Below are positions 12,701-25,000 of a DNA stretch of 64,000 bases, one piece after another (the stretch's first letter is position 1; every line of letters starts with the position of its first letter). Below the pieces are notes generated by a model that saw only the letters and a program-made list of their open reading frames with translations, was not told where the DNA came from and searched no databases. This DNA is from Paragordius varius (taxonomy: Eukaryota > Nematomorpha): the NCBI GenBank assembly GCA_964247055.1, contig OZ176054.1:1364001-1428000 (forward strand). The letters run 5' to 3'. Made by a program: the position numbers and the translations under genes.

Positions 12701-15700
12701 TTACCAAAACTAGACCTGGTAAAATATTTTAAAATTTCAAAATACTAATAATTATGAACAGCCGTTTGCTTTCGTTACATGAATATATTTTTTTATGACG
12801 TTCATTTTTTCCGGATTCTAAGCAACATAACAAAAAATATTTACTTTGATTTCCACAACTAATTTAACAAAATCAAATATTACATACCATATAAGGTAAT
12901 ACATATCCACCAATCTCCACATCTTTCACCATCAATCTACTCGTGGCATAAGCGATTGGGAATAATCTAAAGGAATAATAATTCATCTAAGAAAGGAAAC
13001 TTTTATAAAGAAGTACAAATTAGGAGCCATTATTACAAGTTTAACAATTGTATCTCATATAAATAAACTTTCAATCAGGATATCATAATCTAACTATACC
13101 GAAACGTTTCTTTTAAACAAGCCTTGAGATAAACGAATTGAGCTAAGACATCGGGATTGAAAGTTGGATTTTCCTCTGGTATTATGTTCATAATCTCTTT
13201 ATATAATATTTGTTGTTTTTCTTGGTTCCGTGCCAAACAATACAATAACCAAAGCATGGTATTAGTGGTCTGTAAAGTTTATACAAAACATAAATTGATA
13301 TTTGTTAGTAACCATAAAAGATAATTATGAGAATTAAAACCAAATCATCACATACCGTTTCAATAGATCCCATCATCATGTCAATGATTGTAAAGTTTAT
13401 TTCGTCTTGAGAAAGATGTGGTTGTTTCATAAGATGAGCCAAAAGCGATGTATTCATTCTAGCTTCTGGTGTTTCCAAAAACTAAATAATAAAATATTAA
13501 TTATTCATTAAGAAGGCAAATTAAAATACAGTATAATTAAAATAATTAACTCCAAATCTATAAATGGGAAATTTCAGTATCATCTTGATAAAATTGTATA
13601 AACATACTTTTTGTACAAAGTAATGACCCATGGCAACCATGTTATCAGCGTACGCTGAATGTGTCTTCCAAGACGGAGTTGGGATTAATTTGTATATGGG
13701 TGCACCAAAAATCATAGGATGCATTGTTCTAAAATAACCGACTGTGCTCTCTACAAAAAGATTCGCTTGTGGACGAGGTGGGGTATCCAAACATCCTATA
13801 CGATCTTCATAGATGAATGTGCACAGGGCTATTATCAAAAAAACAAGCATATATTTTTATTTTTTCAACTCGTGATATAAATATGTTGGTTATTTTTACA
13901 TTCAAGACTCCATTTGCAAATCTCAAGGTCCAGTCCTTCAGCAATCCCCTTTTTATTTCTAATATATTGAATTCGCTCAATCAGACTATCAGCCACATCG
14001 GACATCCAGGGTATATATGTTTCAACATCCTTGATTCTTGTCATTTTTCTCCCCAAAATAACGCGATTAGCTCGCCATTCCTCCCCTTGTCTAAATAAAA
14101 AAGTTGTCATAAATATCTTGACTTTCAAGTAATAAGTTTAAATTCATTATAAATGGGGAAGATACAAAAAATAGTATATATGGTGTATTGAAGGGCAACT
14201 ATGCAGATTATATTTGAAAAATGCAACTGAGATGCGCGGCCAAAATTTGAAGGTGGCTGATATTAATGTGGTGAATATGATTTGAAAAGTATTGAGTTTT
14301 TGTTTAAAATGATTGAGATAATATAGAATATTTAACTATTGTAAAAATATGGTCATAAGGGTATTTAAGAACGGAGATTTTGTAAAATTAGTTTATTTTA
14401 TAACATTTACTCGGTATTCATAAAGTAAGTTTTAATGATATTGTTAATTCGATACAAATATTTTTTATTCAAATATTCAGTTGTTTTCCAATATCATTTT
14501 TATATTAACGTATTCATTATATATAAATCATTGTATCTAATAATTTATTGTTCAGTGTAAATAGATTCCAACACTGTATAAAAACTACTGTATACAAACT
14601 CGCCTTTAAAAATCTAGCCAAATTAAATATAAAATTAATTTTATGTTAAAAATCGAATTTTTGTTTCACTTTAATAAATTAATTGAAACAAATCCATATT
14701 AAGTTTAATGTATTTATTATGAGTTTGTCTTAAATAGGGCTTCTCAAGTACAAATTCTTATATTCGTGAGGATATAATTAAAAAGTATTTGGATATATGA
14801 TATTTAAACGTGGATACCAATTTACAGGTAATAATTAAAATGATTATTTATATAATAAATTTAGGGTTTAATATTTCCAGCTTTATAAATTAAGATAACC
14901 TTTTACTCAATTATAAATATGGATCCATTTTTAAATATTAAACAAAATTAATCTTCAATAACCTGGTTAGCTTAAAAACACACTACTTGCTATATATTTA
15001 TGAATATATTTATATGTGTACAGCTCCCAATTTAGCCACATGTAACAATAAAGACCAGAAGTCATCCATAAAAGACGATATAATATTCCAAAATTTATAT
15101 TAATACAATACAAGAAAATACATTAGATTGCCGAAATTTTTCATTTGTAAATTTTATCCTAACATATATATTTATATCCATTAATATAAACTTACGAATT
15201 GGTCATCCCTAAGGCTAAATTTCTCTGACGTCTATAATGTAGCATGGGTTCCAATTGTTTTCGATAGGGGGTCGGGCCTTCAACTTTTAAAATTTTTTCG
15301 TAAATACGAGCGCTGGTTATATACACCGATTCATTTGGACCTATACGCTCTTTATATATTGGCCCATATTCTTTTGTTCGGTCGACTTGAGCCTTAAATG
15401 AAAAAATATAATACTAAATCACGTAAGGAATCAGCAGGAGTAAAATGCATAAACGTAAGATCTTTAATCGCATATACATGTCAATATACGGATAACTTTA
15501 TCGTATATACTAGAATCAGAAATTACAAACAGCCTACAAATTAAAGTGATGATTAAATGGACTTCCAATAATATATAAAGCTAGGAACGTGTTGGCGTAT
15601 TATAATAAACATAATTTATTCACGGTAAAATTGACCTAAGCCGCTTTTATATGGAATTATGTAGATAGATTATAAATATTGATTAAAAAAACATCCAAGA

Positions 15701-16597
15701 TGTGATTATTATGCAAGCGTTTAATACTTTATAAATGGACAAATGTAATTTTTAATTAAAAAGGGACTTAATATTTATATAAACTACAAGATTAAACTAT
15801 AACTGCTTTAATAATCAGTATGCTTAAAATTTTTGATTTCAATTTAGTGTCGACTTATTAGAAAAAAGTTGAGTTTCATTGGAGAAAAGAGTTTGAAAAA
15901 GCATTGACTTTAAATGGATTAGTTTCAAAAATATATAAAAAGTTTATAGGGATTTTTATAATCAAAATATATTTATTTTAATATATTTATTTTTAAGTAG
16001 TTGATCCGTTTATATTTTCTTTAGGTTGTAACAACAATAAATATATTAGGCTTTTACAGAATACATTTTTTTAGCGAATTTGTTAATACTTTCATGAAAA
16101 TATCATACCAAAAACAATTGATTCAAATTATATTTCGAGTTTTTCGAGGTGTATTCCATCAAAGTCCCAATAAAAGGCAGACCTTTGGGTCCAGGAATCT
16201 CATCATAACTTTTAACTGTTTCTTTAGCATTGATTGTGTAATTAAAAATGTTTTCTTCGATTGGTTGTTTAGCAAGAGGTGTGCTTCTTAAATCGATCGT
16301 TGAGCTTTCAGTTGTTGCTCCTTTAAAGGGACATTGTTGTTGATTTTGACCATTTTTTATAGCCAGAGACCAGAAATGCTTTTTCATTACATATTTAAAT
16401 TACATAATATAAATTTTGTTTTAGTAAATAAGCATATATTGAATTTTCTCATGCTAATTATGTGTGAGAATGACTACCAATACAATACATTACAATACAA
16501 TGCAAAAAGCCTTGGCAAGTTAAAAATTAGAATTCAAACAAATATATATATAAAGTACCTTTTTAGGAATCATAGTGAGTTTGGATGATACCATCAT
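7406..16597 (-). CDS. Mitochondrial-clan cytochrome P450
   Basis: A haem monooxygenase, by family likely working in mitochondria with adrenodoxin. Exons on the minus strand: 16559-16597 (tentative), 16109-16378, 15196-15392, 13900-14090, 13608-13828, 13356-13481, 13100-13269, 12888-12966, 8160-8447, 7406-7516. All phases join without a stop, giving about 563 residues, normal for the clan. Landmarks in order: IPGPKGLPFIGTL hinge; helix C QGEEWRANR; YEDRIGCL, typical of mitochondrial P450s; I-helix GSIETTTNT (usually AGVDTTSNT); ExxR in KETFR; FEPERW; haem loop AWGHGARQCPGRRLAEQE, where GRR is the mitochondrial-clan redox-partner signature; and an end in EFIPRNN. The first exon (MMVSSKLTMIPKK) would give a basic, Ser-rich presequence; an alternative start is the ATG at 16387. 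Substrate unknown. The 4.4-kb intron 8448-12887 is full of repeats. Confidence 0.92.
8561..9718. mobile_element. Fold-back (palindromic) DNA element, about 1.16 kb
   Basis: The left half from ACTGTGTGCAAAAAA at 8561 is repeated in inverted orientation from the right end at 9718. Matching arms continue almost to the centre near 9140-9200 (for example GTTGACAACCTAG near 8660 against CTAGGTTGTCAAC near 9620). The arms are therefore about 550 bp each with little or no unique core and no coding frame. The terminal sequence and TA-rich flanks resemble Tc1/mariner-type non-autonomous elements. It lies in the large P450 intron, next to an (AT)n run at 9718-9752. Confidence 0.85.
9753..10549. other. 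Intronic spacer with possible Tc1-like remnant
   Basis: No exon recognised. Around 10115-10345 the sequence (ACTGTGTCAAAATTCTG, later TTTTGTGTGCAGCAACGAC) looks like worn Tc1/mariner-type material, but no domain could be confirmed. Confidence 0.35.
10552..10917. mobile_element. MITE with 21-bp repeats in its arms, copy 1
   Basis: Terminal inverted repeats TACCATTTACAGTTCA (10552) and its complement (ending 10917), flanked by TA on both sides (10550-10551 and 10918-10919). Each arm is a short tandem array of a 21-bp unit, GGGTGAATTTGAATTGTTCAA: about three worn units on the left and more than four on the right. The AT-rich core is shared with the copies at 42121 and 50320. No coding capacity. 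The TA duplication suggests mobilisation by a Tc1/mariner-type transposase. It lies in the P450 intron. Confidence 0.85.
11110..11790 (+). pseudogene. Decayed mariner transposase, copy A
   Basis: Plus-strand fragments in changing frames resemble mariner transposase: GIMHYKLLK (compare GVVYYELLK) near 11390, LAPSDYTLASM near 11600-11640 (the LAPSDYHLF block around the last catalytic Asp), and AKCVEADE near 11750-11775 (compare the C-terminal GI..LPERW.KCVEADG). Heavily mutated, so an old insertion. It lies in the P450 intron. Confidence 0.7.
12270..12760 (+). pseudogene. Decayed mariner transposase, copy B
   Basis: Plus-strand remnants read LLYDNALSHTVKSM near 12430-12475 (the mariner HDNARPHTA block with the second catalytic Asp), then SLDLAPSDYYLFASRW near 12505-12550 (the third Asp), then a worn C-terminal part. 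A separate insertion from copy A, about 500 bp away in the same intron. Frames are broken. Confidence 0.75.
14091..15195. other. P450 intron without recognised features
   Basis: AT-rich intron between exons 13900-14090 and 15196-15392. The next intron (15393-16108) is likewise empty as far as I can see. Confidence 0.5.
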
Positions 16598-18059
16598 TAT
16601 TTATCCTTTGGAAAATATCTCAATAATAATCTATTTAAATAAAATTTTGGCTTCAGGCAAACAAATTTTTCCACAATGTGTCCATTATACGCATAGGAAT
16701 TATCATCAATATGAAACATTGTCACACGCAGAGATAACAAAAGAAGGATTAAAAAAACCAAAGCAGCTTTTAAGTTGATGGTAAATTCATATTTATGATG
16801 GATACCAAAACACAATTGTTATCTTTTTTATGTTATATTTATTTTTTTATAATATTATATGTATAAAACAAAAAACAATAAAATTATTAAAACAATAGAG
16901 TTAGTTGTGCGTAAAACCTTCCAGTAACGATATCATAAAAATTTGTTTTAAATTTTTAAATAAATTTCAAATAATTGTAAATGGTCCTAAGATAGAAGCG
17001 TTAAGTTATTTAAACAAAACTAATAAATATATAGGTTAAAATAGTTTAGTCAAATTAAATATAAATATATGCAAATTATCCATCATTTTATTGTAATTTC
17101 AGCTTTACCTTTCAAAAATTAATTTGAATGTTAAATAAATTGGCTTTTAAATAAAATTAAAAACCGTAGAAAATTTGCTTATAAACAATTTTTAGAATCC
17201 GTGTTTATATTAACACTTTGTTTACAAATTAGAAAAATCGCTCCACTACATATGGTAAACGGCAGTGGTGCCCAGTCCTGGCTTCACGGACAAATGTCGA
17301 TTAAAATAAACAATGGGCCTTATATATATATTTTAACAAAGCCACATATTGATAATTCAAACATGAACCTTCATTACACAAATACCAAATATCCATTTTT
17401 GTGATTTAGCTACTCCGTATTCAGATAAAATTTTGGATTAAAAACTGGACACGTAGGATTTTTCAACCAAGCAAATATCTAGTATTACATTAGCAGCAAA
17501 ATTCATTACTCATTTAAAAAAATTTTGACACACAATTCCCGAATAAAATATTAGAAGATTTAAGAAATCGACACATATTCTCTAATCATATTTGTCAATG
17601 GCTTTAAAAATTTTAGCAGAGTTGGTAGTAGTCGATGGTGTATATAAATAAGAAATTAATAGGCAAAATTATTCTATTAACGCATTTAAAAAATTTGTTT
17701 TCATAAATAATTCTGAGTTCAATGTTTTTATTGTTTTCAACTGTTTAAATAATAAAATATACTATTTTGTAATGTTCAAATTTTGCGGGTCACTCAAAAC
17801 GGAGAGCCACGCTATATAGCTTAGATTTATGCAACCATTTGCATTATAAAAGAAATAATCAAATTTAAACTGTAAGAGGAATGAATAAACAGAAACACTG
17901 GAAAAAAACATGCACATTCAACGGCATCCCTTGAAAACGACCGCTTATTAATAGAATAATTATATTAGTTTCTGTGCAAAAAAGTTTTTTATCTTGATAA
18001 CCGCTAAGTTTAGGCATTCCTGATAATATTAAATTAATAAAAAATATTTTTTTATTTGA
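16598..18059. other. Intergenic region upstream of the P450
   Basis: Should include the P450 promoter and 5' leader. A frame opening upstream on the minus strand (to 16815) ends just before the proposed start codon and is not joined to the gene. Patches near 17261-17300 (CAGTGGTGCCCAGTCC) and 17780-17815 (GCGGGTCACTCAAAACGGAG) are GC-richer and resemble hAT-type repeat ends, but I could not pair them into one element. Confidence 0.45.
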
Positions 18060-21000
18060 ACTACTAGCGTGATATTTACTTGGGGGAAAATGGATTTAAA
18101 AAAAAATTATTTTTGTGGATTTTTTTTTAAAAAAAGGGATTTTACGGGGGGAGCGGGTAAAAAGAGGGCCTAAATCAAAAAAGTGAGTCGTCTATGTTCG
18201 GCGCTATTAAAAACAAGTAGAAAAACATATTTGAAATCGAATGATCCAACACGTTCTCAGGAAAATTGTTTCAACCTGTTTTTTACATGGGGTAGGCCCG
18301 AACTGGGGGCCTAATTCCAAAAAAGGGCGAAGCTATTGTCGGGACATTCATTAATGATTATATTTTTTCGATGTTTGGATTTGAATGGGTTACGGGTTTC
18401 CGGAAACAGATCACAAAGTTACATGGGGAATCAGTTTTTAGCGGGTAGCTTCTTACCCAGCAGCTATCATCAAAGAAACGCCCTAAAGTTTTTGCCTTTT
18501 AACAGGGAATACGTGGAATCTATATTAAATTTTTACGCTCTCATACCTAGGGCAAAAAATAGATTTATTGTGGACTTTGTTTTTTAAAAAATGGCTTTTT
18601 ACGGAGGGAGCGGGTAAAAAGAGGGCCTAAATTAAAAAAGTAGAGGGCTATGTTCGGCGCAATCGAAAATAAGTAAACAAAAATCATATTCGAAATTGAA
18701 TGATCCAACACGTTCTCCGGAAAATTGGCTCAGCCTGTTTTTTACACGGTAGGCCCGAACTGGGGGCCTAATTTAAAAAAGGACGAAGATATTGTCGGAG
18801 CATTCATTAATGATTATATTTTTTCGATGTTTATATTTGATTGGGTTCACCGGTTTTCCGGAAACAGATCACAAAGTTACATGAGGAATCAGTTTTTAGC
18901 GGGTAGCTTCTTACCCAGCAGCTATCAGTGAAAAAACGCCTGACTAAAATTTTTGCCTTTTAACAGGGAATAAGTGGAATCCATCTCATACCTAGGGCGA
19001 AAAATAGATTTAAAAAATTATTTTTGTGGACTTTGTTTTTTGAAAAAGGTGGCATTTTACGGGGGGAGAGGGTAAAAAGAGGGCCTAAATTAAAAAAGCG
19101 AGACGACTATGTTCGGCGAAATCGAAAATAAGTAAACAAAAATCATATTTGAAATTGAATGGTTCAACACGTTCTCCGGAAAATTGTCTCAAAGACACGG
19201 TTTTTGTAAACTTCTGTTTTCAAAAAACCGTTTTTCACATGGGGTAGGCCGAACTGGGCGCCTATTTCAAAAAAAGGCCAAGCTATTGTCGGGGCATTCA
19301 TTATTGATTATATTTTTTCTGTTTAGATTTGAATGGGTCTTTTTCGGGTACCATATCACAAAGCCGGTATTTTTCACTTTTATAAAATATAGATTGTCCT
19401 ATCCCACCCTTCGAGATATATCACAGAGCGAACGATTGGAATAAAACTAAAAAATATTAAAACATTACAAAAAAACAGGATAAAATTTCTGTTCCTAGAA
19501 GTTTAGAGTTAGTATCGCTTAGTGTAAATATTATGATTTGTTGTGTGGCAAATAAGACATTGATATTTTATTGCTATTTATAAACAATATTATAAATTAC
19601 TAGGTGCTAAAATTTCGAGGATAGTTCAACTCCTAAGATTTAACGTATACGATGACCAAATTTACAAAAATTTGGAAAAACAAAAGTGTAGGAGTTGAAA
19701 CGAAAAAAAAATCAATTGTTGCGTTCTTCCGATTACCATATATGGGTGAGATAATTGGAATCTTAATATATGAGCAATAAATTTTTGACTTTCCTGTGTG
19801 CTCACAGCTGAAATCAAGGGATAAAAATAAATTGTTTGTAGTCCCTTATTAAAGGAAAAAATTATATTATAAAAATACGAGAAATGTATTTAAGAAACTC
19901 GTATGGCTTCTTAATTTTTTTGAAACTTATCTCCAAAACTACGCCATTTTTGTATGGCGTCTCAGTTTTAAACCGTTAGACTTCTACCCATAGACCCATA
20001 TGGAAAAATCGCTGAGTTAAATTCTTTGCCTTTATACGGCAAATATTTGGAATAATCTTTGATACCATTGCCTTATGCTATTCGCGAAACACCTCAATAC
20101 TAAATTATCGTTATATGATGGGGAATTTTAGGGGCTTAAAGACCCCAAATACGGCTAATAAAAACACCCGACCTTAATTTATATCTAGTTACGGTTAATA
20201 TTTCCAGCTAATGAGCTCGTATTCATTTTTCTGTAAATTAGTTTAAAAACAATGCAATTCTTATATAGTGACGCAGTTTTTGCCGGGTAGCTCCCTACCC
20301 ACAGCTGGTAAAAGGTTGAACAAATTTTGCCTTAATTGAGGGGTATCTGGAATTATCATTGGTTCCATATGTTCATATCATAGGATTTCTGAAATTTGGC
20401 TTTAAAGGCATGCTGTATCGATATGGTGAGGTTTTACGCGGGTAGCCCCCAACCAGAATTGAAACAAAAAAATACTCGATTAAAATTTTTGCCTCTATTC
20501 GGGTGATGTGGAATCATGATTGATTCCATATGCTATCGTGGAATTTTCGAAAAATTGCCTCGAAACCAAAAAGCATTCTATGATGGCGCATTTTTTAGGG
20601 AGGGCCTAATTAACAGCTAATTTAAAAAAACCGCTCGACTTAATTGTCTTTTTACGATTCAGGCCCTTAGTAAACTTATGTGGCATGATAAATTCTGAAA
20701 ATTTACTCCTAAACAATGCAATTTCGATATAGTGATGCAGCTTTAGGCGGGTAGCTCCCTACCCAGAGGCTAAAAAAAGCGCTTGATTAAAATTTTTTTA
20801 CGGAGAATACCTGGAATCATGATTGATTCCATATGCTCCATAGTTTTTGGAAACATTGCCTAACTAAAATTCTATGGTGGCGCATCTTAGAGGAAGTGGG
20901 CATAATTAACGGCTAATTCTAATAAACCGTACGACCCAAGTTTTTGCCTTTATGGGTAATATTTTAATTACCTAGAACTCATATGGCCTGATTGGTTTTC

Positions 21001-21520
21001 TGAAACCTAACCCCAAAGACACGCTATTTTGATATGAGGGGTCAGTTTTTAGCGGGTATCTCCTTACCCAATAGCCAACATAAAAAAACGCAGGACTAAA
21101 ATTTTTACTTTTTAACAGGGAAAACCTGGATTCCTCGTTGATTTTTACGGTCACATACCTTGGGCGAAAAATAGATTCAAAATTTTTTGTGGACAGTTTC
21201 TTTGAAAAAAATGACATTTTACGGGGAAGCGGGTAAACAGAGAACCTAAATTAAAAAAAGTCAGCCGACTATGTTCGGCGCAATCGAAAAAAATTTAAAT
21301 AAAAATAATATTTGACGAATGGTCTAACATGTTTTCCGGAAAATTGTCTCAAAGACACTATTTTTGTGGACTTCTGTTTTATAAAAAAAGTTTGAAGCTA
21401 TTGTCGGGGCATTCATTAATGATTATTGTTTCGACATTTGGATTTAAATGGGTATACTGTTTTCCGGAAACAGATCACAAAGCCAGCATTTTCTATTTTT
21501 ATAAATATATGGATTCCATA
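18060..21520. repeat. Degenerate tandem array, about 458-bp unit with hairpins
   Basis: Three consecutive units are clear. The phrase GGGTAAAAAGAGGGCCTAAAT recurs at about 18153, 18610 and 19068, spaced 457-458 bp apart, with accompanying blocks (CTATGTTCGGCG, ACACGTTCTCCGGAAAATTG, TTCCGGAAACAGATCACAAAG). A fourth copy is at about 21010-21510. Between 19880 and 21040 the same vocabulary appears in worn, shorter sub-units. A hairpin motif GGGTAGCTTCTTACCC recurs near 18441, 18899, 20287, 20746 and, worn, near 21052. No consistent reading frame or transposase was seen; this looks like an aged satellite or array of nested non-coding elements. Confidence 0.75.
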
Positions 21521-22064
21521 ATATGATGTGAACAAACTTTAATTATTAGACACTTAGTATATTCTATATAATTATACATTACCCTAATCAATGTTTTGCC
21601 AAAAAGATTATGATTAATGATATGTAAAAATAACTAGCATTCACCAAAGTTTTAGCATAATTCGCGCTAATTTTGCATTTTCAACACGAAGGAATTATCA
21701 GAAAATTAAATTTAGCTTTCTTAAATGACTTGTAGGCACAAACGACCATTATACAATATTTATTTCTCAGAATAAATATTTGTTACCACATGTGTGCGCT
21801 ATTTCATGAGGGCACTAAAATATTCATTACAGTTATAACAATATATTATTGTTTATTTTATTATTATATTTACGATAAAATTGATATAATTCAGACAAAT
21901 TTTATATAAAATATATGGCAACTATTCTACAATTCTCTATTGATATTATAATTATTTATAATTAGAAATGAATAAACAATTATCAAGTTGCATTATATTA
22001 TTTAAACCGGTATTTACTTCAGATACTTTCATGTGCTAAGTGTGAATTCTGAAATAACTCAAAA
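21521..22064. other. Spacer downstream of the ZP gene
   Basis: AT-rich sequence with nothing recognised; includes the likely 3' untranslated region of the minus-strand gene that stops at 22065. Confidence 0.5.
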
Positions 22065-25000
22065 TTATAATTCGCTTTTAAAACGTTTCGTTTTTATTGT
22101 GGTTGCAGTGTTGGGGATAGGATCACTTATTTTGCTTGAATAGATACTTTGATTTTTTTGTATTTCCGCCGCCTTCTTACATCGAGAATCAGATGGAATT
22201 TTCAAATCACGATCCCTATCACATTTTCCATGTATAGATGGATTAATGTAATTTTGCGCTTTGCTTTGATAGTGAGATATGCTGTCTATATACAAAAAAT
22301 AGATAAATTTACCAATAGGTGGATGACCTATTTTAAGTATCGGGTAAAAATAATATATTTAAAAAGGACCATAATATAATACCATATTTTTATTATTTGA
22401 TTAAACTTTATTTTGCACCTAATATATTATATAAAATTGATTTTGATATATATATATATATATATATTTTGAAAATAAAATGGCCTTGTCATGCATAGAC
22501 CAGGGCTATTCAGGTCAAAAAAACTAGAAACAGATCAATATTTCATAATTTGCATAAACGAAATTATTATTTTAATAATAACCGGCAGTTTCACATTGAA
22601 CCCATACAAAAAATAAATTATATGCAATTTTAATATATAAAAAATTTTAGCCATCAAGACTGTAAACCTTGCGTTTTCGCAGCCCATAATTAAGCAAAAT
22701 GTCAAATCTCAAATTTTAAAAATTTGTATGTGTCCAAACAAAAAATATTATTTTTAGATATTGTTATTGCTTAATAAAGAGCATTTACAATATTTATCAT
22801 TCTATGCTAGTATAATTTAATAATTTTTGTTTGATGTTTACAATACAGAATTTATATCGAATGCCTAAACTTATATTATTTTGTCCTGGGATTTAGGGAA
22901 CAAAAATTTGAGATTTGGAATAAAATCCGGGGTGGTATTTAAAATATCTAAATTTTAATCCTTATTGGTTCCTAAAAAGAAAAAATGAATTAGTTTTTAA
23001 CGTTAGGACTAAAACCATGGTGTTTGTTTTAAATCAGAAGCACGTTAATTTCTAATTATGGGAACTAGGTCTCAGGGGTTATTAAGCCGTCGCTGGCTGC
23101 TTTTGAGTTTTTTTTTCTTTAAAGAAAAAATAAAACATTTATTTGTTTAAAAAAGGGGGCGTCAATCCTGTGCATAATAAAAAGAATGATTGAATATATA
23201 ATTTTGTACCCTATACAAACATAACTTATATGCCTGAATAAATATCACACGACAGCTCAAAGCCCTTCAGTTTTTGCCAATGTTGGCTTGTATAAATGAT
23301 TTATAAAAAAACACATATCCAAACCTACCTCTATCATTGTAATACAGATGTTGTATATCATTTGAGTGAGAAGTGTTTGGACTATCATTGAATTTCGTTT
23401 GAATCATTGTGTCCTGAATAAGTAAAGCTTGGTGTCTTTTAACTGTGATGGCAAGGACAGAAGCACCGACAATCGTGAGAATTAGTGTGAGAAAAAGTCC
23501 AGTGGCTAACCCACTCTTGGAAATACATTTCAGTTCTGGAATGTCTGGAAGATCAATTGCTTCCCCAGAATCGTATTCATTGTAATATGTGTGGTGTGAT
23601 GTTTGGTTTTTGTAGGGATGAGTTTTATTTAATATAGCAATTGTACTACTGTCTGGTATATGGGTAATGTATTGAGTTATCTTTTTATAAATTCTTGGTG
23701 GTGCAGTATGAGTTTTGTTTGTGGCATTCGCATGTGTATTTTCAAGCACCTCTATTGTATCATGGGCAAAATCTTCCATTGACATTTGAAGGTTGTCAGT
23801 ATCCTCTAAAATTAACGTATATATTTATGCTAGTCTTCAATTGCATATAAAAACCGTTTTATATAGAAAGAAAATAAAATTTATATATATATATATATAT
23901 ATATATAATAATATTTGTTCAATCTAAGGTCTTATATAAAATGGTTTATTTTTTTCATATTGGCAATTCGATTACAATAAATTAAAGTATTTGTTTTAAA
24001 GCATTTGATAAGTGAGCAAGGAATATATTTTTCTGTAATATACTGGTATATTTTCAGTTAAAAATTTGATGAAAATTTTATTTTGATAAATACCCCATTC
24101 ATCTCTTGTTTCGTAACCGTCCATCAATTGATCAATGTTAAAAGGCACGTTTGATGGTTCAATAATTTTCATGAGCTTACTCTCAACCTCTTCTACCAAG
24201 GAATCTCTGTTAGCATTTCCGTTTTCATCCAATTTCTTTTGAGACGGAGTTAAAATACTTCGCCGGAATCTTCGCACTTCATTACGATTATGGGATAAGG
24301 ATTCGTTTTGGCAATCAACCTAAAAAATGATGGTATTTGTTATAATATCAGTAATAATTAAATCGCCGCCCTAAAAGTGCGTGCTTTTATGGCTCCCTAT
24401 TTCATTTAATTTTTGATAAACTTATTTAATAAAGTAATATGTGCATGTGTTAAATAGCTATGCAAATTTCGTCGGTTATTATATGGTTCACGGCTCTTGA
24501 CGGAAAGGAAATAATTTGGCCCTTCTAAATTTTTGGTGAATACCACTCGTGTAGTACGGATATGATAATTAATATGACATACATTTCAAAAATATTTATT
24601 TGCTAAAGAAAATAATATAATTAAGTTGTAGTATATAAACTTAAAATACATAATTATCACTAAATTATTAATGAATTGAGCCAAAAGTAAGAACCATACA
24701 AAATACAAAACCAATATTGATGACAATTTATAGAGAAAAAAATACTTTTTCACAAGGTCCCATACATATTTTCACGTCACATTTGAAACGCATGTAGATA
24801 GATGAGGGGAACTTGAAAGCACTAAACGTTGCAAATATACTTCCATCCTCAGGGTTCGCTTGGAAGTTTTGGAAAAGTTTGAGATCAGTGGAACAGCCCC
24901 GTTCATCGACCAATTGATATTCCCATTCCTCAGTTATCGTTTTCGCTACGCAATTCCTTGCCATCATTCCAAACGTGAAATCAGATGGAACTCTTTCACC

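Noticed and set aside
13817-14098. Plus-strand open frame of 93 codons
   Set aside because: Lies opposite P450 exons whose minus-strand motifs (YEDRIGCL, QGEEWRANR) are secure.
16598-16815. Hydrophobic minus-strand frame just upstream of the P450 as its N-terminal anchor
   Set aside because: It ends in a stop before the proposed start and has no plausible splice donor to join the IPGPKG exon in frame; a mitochondrial-type presequence fits better.
18060-21520. Possible multi-copy gene family in the tandem array
   Set aside because: Open frames such as 18336-18587 are not kept from unit to unit and show no conserved codon pattern.
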